DNA of 8,814 bases from Candidatus Puniceispirillum sp. (GTDB taxonomy: Bacteria > Pseudomonadota > Alphaproteobacteria > Puniceispirillales > Puniceispirillaceae): the NCBI GenBank assembly GCA_016778825.1, contig JADHOU010000049.1, positions 1 through 8,814 on the forward strand. Direction: 5' to 3'. The translations under genes and the position numbers were made by a program. Positions 6,393-8,814 of this stretch are shown here, piece after piece; positions within the stretch are counted from its first letter, which is position 1; every line of letters starts with the position of its first letter. Below the pieces are notes generated by a model. The model saw only the letters and a list, made by a program, of their open reading frames with translations, had not been told where the DNA came from and did no database searches.

Positions 6393-6424
6393 ATTCACAA
6401 CGCCAAGTCAGATTTTCGGATAAC

Positions 6425-6428
6425 AGGA
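6425..6428 (+). promoter_or_regulatory. Ribosome binding site of mutY
   Basis: AGGA lies 9 nt before the GTG at 6438. It supports this non-ATG start, and the next in-frame ATG would fall inside the catalytic helix. Confidence 0.65.
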
Positions 6429-6437
6429 TATAATCGC

Positions 6438-7544
6438 GTGGGTAGCAATAGACTGCAAACATTCCCAACGGCCGCTTTGTTTGGATGGTATGACAAGCAT
6501 GGGCGCGATTTACCATGGCGTCGCCGCTGGCCAGATTTAGCCCCTGCCTATCATGTTTGGCTGTCGGAAATCATGCTTCAGCAAACCGTTGTGGCAACGG
6601 TGATTCCCTATTTTCTTGATTTTACCCGCCGCTGGCCAACCATCAATGACCTTGCGTTAGCACCGCTTGACGATGTGTTGGCAGCATGGGCCGGCCTTGG
6701 TTATTACGCCCGCGCGCGCAATCTGCACAAAGCGGCGGTGATGGTGGCGACTGAATGGGGCGGACAGTTTTCCGGTGAAAATCGCCATGCCAACAGCCGT
6801 GCTGATTTGCGCGCTCTTCCGGGCGTTGGACCCTATACCGCCGGTGCGATCGCTGCCATCGCGTTTGGCCAGCAGGCGGTGGTTGTTGATGGCAATATTG
6901 AACGGCTGTTTAGCCGCTATTTTGCGATTACAACCCCGCTACCAGCGGCCAAGAGCAAAATTGCGGCTGCCTATGCGGCTATTTTGCCGGTTGATCGACC
7001 CTCAGATTGGCCGCAAGCCTTGATGGATTTTGCCAATGCGGTCTGCACACCGAAAAAGCCGCTTTGCGATGGCTGTTGCTTTGCCGAATCATGTCAGGCT
7101 TTGGCGCGCGGCTTGGTTGATCAATTGCCGGTCAAGCCTATCAAAACACCCAAGCCGGTTCGGCGGGCGATTGCCTTTGTGGCGGTCAATGATCAAGGCG
7201 AAATATTTTTGCATCGCCGCCCCGATAAAGGGCTTCTTGGCGGTATGCTGGCTTTTCCTGAAATTGGCCTTGCGTCAAAACAGGCGGATCAAAATCTTGA
7301 TCAGACAATGGCACCATTTGCCGCTGATTGGGTTTTGCGCGATGAACCTGTTTTGCATGTCTTTACGCATTTTGCGCTTGAGATGAAAATTTGCCTTGCC
7401 AGCATTGAGGGGACACCGCAACCAATCGCAGATGATGTCAAAGGCCATTGGGCAAAGCCGCGCCCAGCCGATTTGCCAAGCCTGATGCGCAAAATATGGA
7501 AAGCCGCCGCGGCAATGCCGTTACCACCACATGACAGCCGCTAG
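6438..7544 (+). CDS. mutY: A/G-specific adenine DNA glycosylase MutY
   Basis: MutY removes adenine mispaired with 8-oxoguanine and so prevents G:C to T:A mutations after oxidative damage. The 368-residue product is complete. The N-terminal glycosylase domain has WLSEIMLQQTVVATVIPYF with catalytic E44, helix-hairpin-helix LPGVGPYTAGAIAAIAF (127-143), and catalytic D151 in VVDGNIERLFSRYF. The [4Fe-4S] ligands are spaced C-x6-C-x2-C-x5-C (C203, C210, C213, C219), exactly as in the family, with an extra C214. The C-terminal NUDIX-like domain (about 240-360) that recognises 8-oxoguanine has RRPDKGLLGGMLAFPE and H-V-F-T-H at 307-311. This F-T-H stands where E. coli has F-S-H. The start is GTG with AGGA 9 nt upstream. 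It is divergent from dciA and convergent with purH, so it is probably a single-gene transcript. Confidence 0.98.
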   Translation: MGSNRLQTFPTAALFGWYDKHGRDLPWRRRWPDLAPAYHVWLSEIMLQQTVVATVIPYFLDFTRRWPTINDLALAPLDDVLAAWAGLGYYARARNLHKAAVMVATEWGGQFSGENRHANSRADLRALPGVGPYTAGAIAAIAFGQQAVVVDGNIERLFSRYFAITTPLPAAKSKIAAAYAAILPVDRPSDWPQALMDFANAVCTPKKPLCDGCCFAESCQALARGLVDQLPVKPIKTPKPVRRAIAFVAVNDQGEIFLHRRPDKGLLGGMLAFPEIGLASKQADQNLDQTMAPFAADWVLRDEPVLHVFTHFALEMKICLASIEGTPQPIADDVKGHWAKPRPADLPSLMRKIWKAAAAMPLPPHDSR

Positions 7545-7555
7545 TGGCGGCCTTT
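7537..7555 (+). terminator. Weak terminator candidate at the mutY 3' end
   Basis: GCCGC (7537-7541) and GCGGC (7547-7551) enclose a 5-nt loop that holds most of the mutY stop codon, followed by C and TTT. The stem is short but all G/C. The T-run is only three, so termination here would be inefficient. On the minus strand no T-run follows, so it would not serve purH. Confidence 0.3.
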
Positions 7556-7561
7556 GATGAT

Positions 7562-7588
7562 TGCGCTTTTAATGATTAAAATGGCGCA
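7562..7588. repeat. Inverted repeat between convergent mutY and purH
   Basis: TGCGCTTTTAA (7562-7572) pairs with TTAAAA-GCGCA (7576-7588) around a 3-nt loop, with a 2-nt TG bulge at 7582-7583. That gives 11 base pairs in total and covers the purH stop codon (7569-7571). Its place between converging genes suggests a shared transcript-end structure. The T-residues lie inside the stem, not after it, so termination is unproven. Confidence 0.4.
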
Positions 7589-8814
7589 TGCCGGTAAATA
7601 CCATGGTAATACCGGCAGCATCAGCCGCTGCAATCACATCATTATCCTTAAGTGATCCACCGGGTTGAATCACCGCGGTTGCTCCTGCTTTGATCAAGGC
7701 CTCAAGACCATCGGCAAATGGGAAAAACGCATCTGACGCCGCGACTGATCCAATCGTGCGGGATTGAGGCCATCCATGAATTTTGGCAATGTCCGACGCC
7801 TTGTGAACGGCGATGCGGGCAGCGTCAACACGGCTCATCTGGCCGGCGCCAATGCCGGCGGTGCTGGCTTCTTTCACAAAAACAATGGCGTTTGATTTCA
7901 CATGCTTGGTGACTTTCCAAGCAAACAGCATATCGGCAATTTCCGTAGGGCTTGGGGCACGTTTGGTAACGATTTTCAGATCGTCAGCACTAACCATGCC
8001 GCCATCGCGGGATTGCGCTAGAAATCCACCCGCAACCGATTTGATTTTGATGCTGCTCGTGCTTCGGTCGGGCATTTCGCCGGTGATCAACAGCCGCAGA
8101 TTGGGCTTTGCTGCCATAATGGCCTTGGCCTCATCGCTGGCATCAGGGGCAATAACCACTTCGGTAAAAATACTGGCAACGGCGGTAGCGGTTTCGGCAT
8201 CAAGTGGCCGGTTCATGGCAATGATACCGCCAAAAGCGCTAACAGGATCAGCCGCCAATGCCGTTTGCCATGCCGATACAAGATTTTCATCGCTTGCCAC
8301 GCCGCACGGATTGGCATGTTTGATAATGGCGATCGTTGGCTTGTCGAATTCGGCAACAAGTTCAAACGCCGCATCGGTATCATTGATATTATTATAAGAT
8401 AATGGCTTGCCCTGAATTTGCAAAGCCGAGGCAACCCCGGGTCGGTTCTGGCCAGTTTTATAGAGGGCGGCTTGCTGATGCGGGTTTTCGCCATAGCGCA
8501 AATTAATGATTTTTCGGCCAGCGGTCGATGTGATTTGCGGCAGGTCTTCACCAAGGCTTGTAGCCATCCATCCTGAAATGGCGCTGTCATAAGCAGCCGT
8601 GCGGGCAAAGGTTTTTGCCGCCAGGCGCCGGCGAAGCGCAAGGTCTGTTCCGCCTTGATTTTCGATGGCATCAGTAACGTCACCATAATCGGCAGGGTCG
8701 CAAAGAACGGTTAAAAAATCATAGTTCTTGGCTGCAGCGCGCAGCATTGCAGGCCCGCCAATATCAATTTTTTCGACAAGCGAATCATGTTCACTGGTTT
8801 GTGCCAATGTATCT
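7569..8814 (-). CDS. purH: Bifunctional AICAR formyltransferase / IMP cyclohydrolase, C-terminal part (cut by window edge)
   Basis: PurH performs the last two steps of purine synthesis: formylation of AICAR with 10-formyltetrahydrofolate, then ring closure to IMP. The frame is open through the right edge, and the residues before the apparent TTG at 8805-8807 (…D-T-L-A-Q-T…) continue the family sequence. That TTG is therefore not a start, and roughly 110 N-terminal residues of the cyclohydrolase domain are missing. Visible landmarks, numbered from that TTG, are [16 protein letters not shown] (14-29), [14 protein letters not shown] (103-116), and [11 protein letters not shown] with the catalytic Lys-His pair (163-164). 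After these come [21 protein letters not shown] (358-369), IQPGGS and the conserved end [11 protein letters not shown]. The transformylase domain appears intact. It converges on mutY with a 24-bp gap. Confidence 0.97.
   Translation of the reverse strand, partial: DTLAQTSEHDSLVEKIDIGGPAMLRAAAKNYDFLTVLCDPADYGDVTDAIENQGGTDLALRRRLAAKTFARTAAYDSAISGWMATSLGEDLPQITSTAGRKIINLRYGENPHQQAALYKTGQNRPGVASALQIQGKPLSYNNINDTDAAFELVAEFDKPTIAIIKHANPCGVASDENLVSAWQTALAADPVSAFGGIIAMNRPLDAETATAVASIFTEVVIAPDASDEAKAIMAAKPNLRLLITGEMPDRSTSSIKIKSVAGGFLAQSRDGGMVSADDLKIVTKRAPSPTEIADMLFAWKVTKHVKSNAIVFVKEASTAGIGAGQMSRVDAARIAVHKASDIAKIHGWPQSRTIGSVAASDAFFPFADGLEALIKAGATAVIQPGGSLKDNDVIAAADAAGITMVFTGMRHFNH

Noticed and set aside
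6429..6434. Perfect TATAAT just before the mutY start codon
   Set aside because: Transcription from it would begin about three bases inside mutY, past the GTG. No -35 is found at the right distance, and the next in-frame ATG is in the catalytic helix. It overlaps the ribosome site region by chance.
7813..8397. 194-codon open frame on the plus strand opposite purH
   Set aside because: It lies wholly antisense to conserved purH sequence, has no recognisable family and no ribosome site worth noting.
8805..8807. TTG as a true start of purH
   Set aside because: The frame remains open to the window edge and the residues before it fit the family. The domain expected at the N-terminus is simply outside the window.

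Overview
This window is ordinary chromosomal housekeeping DNA from an alphaproteobacterium. I see no phage, transposon, CRISPR array or defence genes. The assignment rests on three things. F0 ATP synthase genes run atpI-atpB-atpE with no F1 genes among them, which is the split F0/F1 layout of alphaproteobacteria. The SMC hinge has the 'GxLWRWDGF' pattern I associate with this class. The order mutY / dciA (DUF721) / DsbA-like / smc is a familiar alphaproteobacterial block. Base composition looks close to half G+C, so a moderate-GC lineage such as a planktonic marine group is possible. That last point is a guess.

Layout. Positions 1-1291 (minus) hold the start of the F0 operon in the order atpI, atpB, atpE, with atpE cut by the left edge. 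A good sigma70-type promoter lies at 1440-1469, about 140 nt before atpI, and the leader between them has structure. Positions 1557-6235 (minus) hold dciA, a DsbA-family thiol oxidoreductase and smc. They cover replicative helicase loading, periplasmic disulfide chemistry and chromosome organisation. Positions 6236-6437 are a divergent control region with back-to-back promoter candidates and an A-rich 14-bp tandem repeat. Positions 6438-7544 (plus) hold mutY, the adenine glycosylase that protects against 8-oxoguanine. Positions 7569-8814 (minus) hold the C-terminal three quarters of purH, convergent with mutY and cut by the right edge.

All complete genes look intact, with their key catalytic residues present. 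No stretch over 300 bases lacks a gene. The largest gaps are 1292-1556 (F0 promoter, leader hairpin and an inverted repeat) and 6236-6437 (divergent promoters and tandem repeat).

The points worth a second look are all regulatory and small: the mutY leader repeat, which shares a 14-of-15 match with the atpE leader; a promoter whose predicted start coincides with the DsbA-like ATG (possible leaderless mRNA); overlapping divergent -35 elements; and a hairpin, short ORF and overlapping mini-ORF in the atpI leader. None amounts to a new biological system, and most could be chance at this scale.
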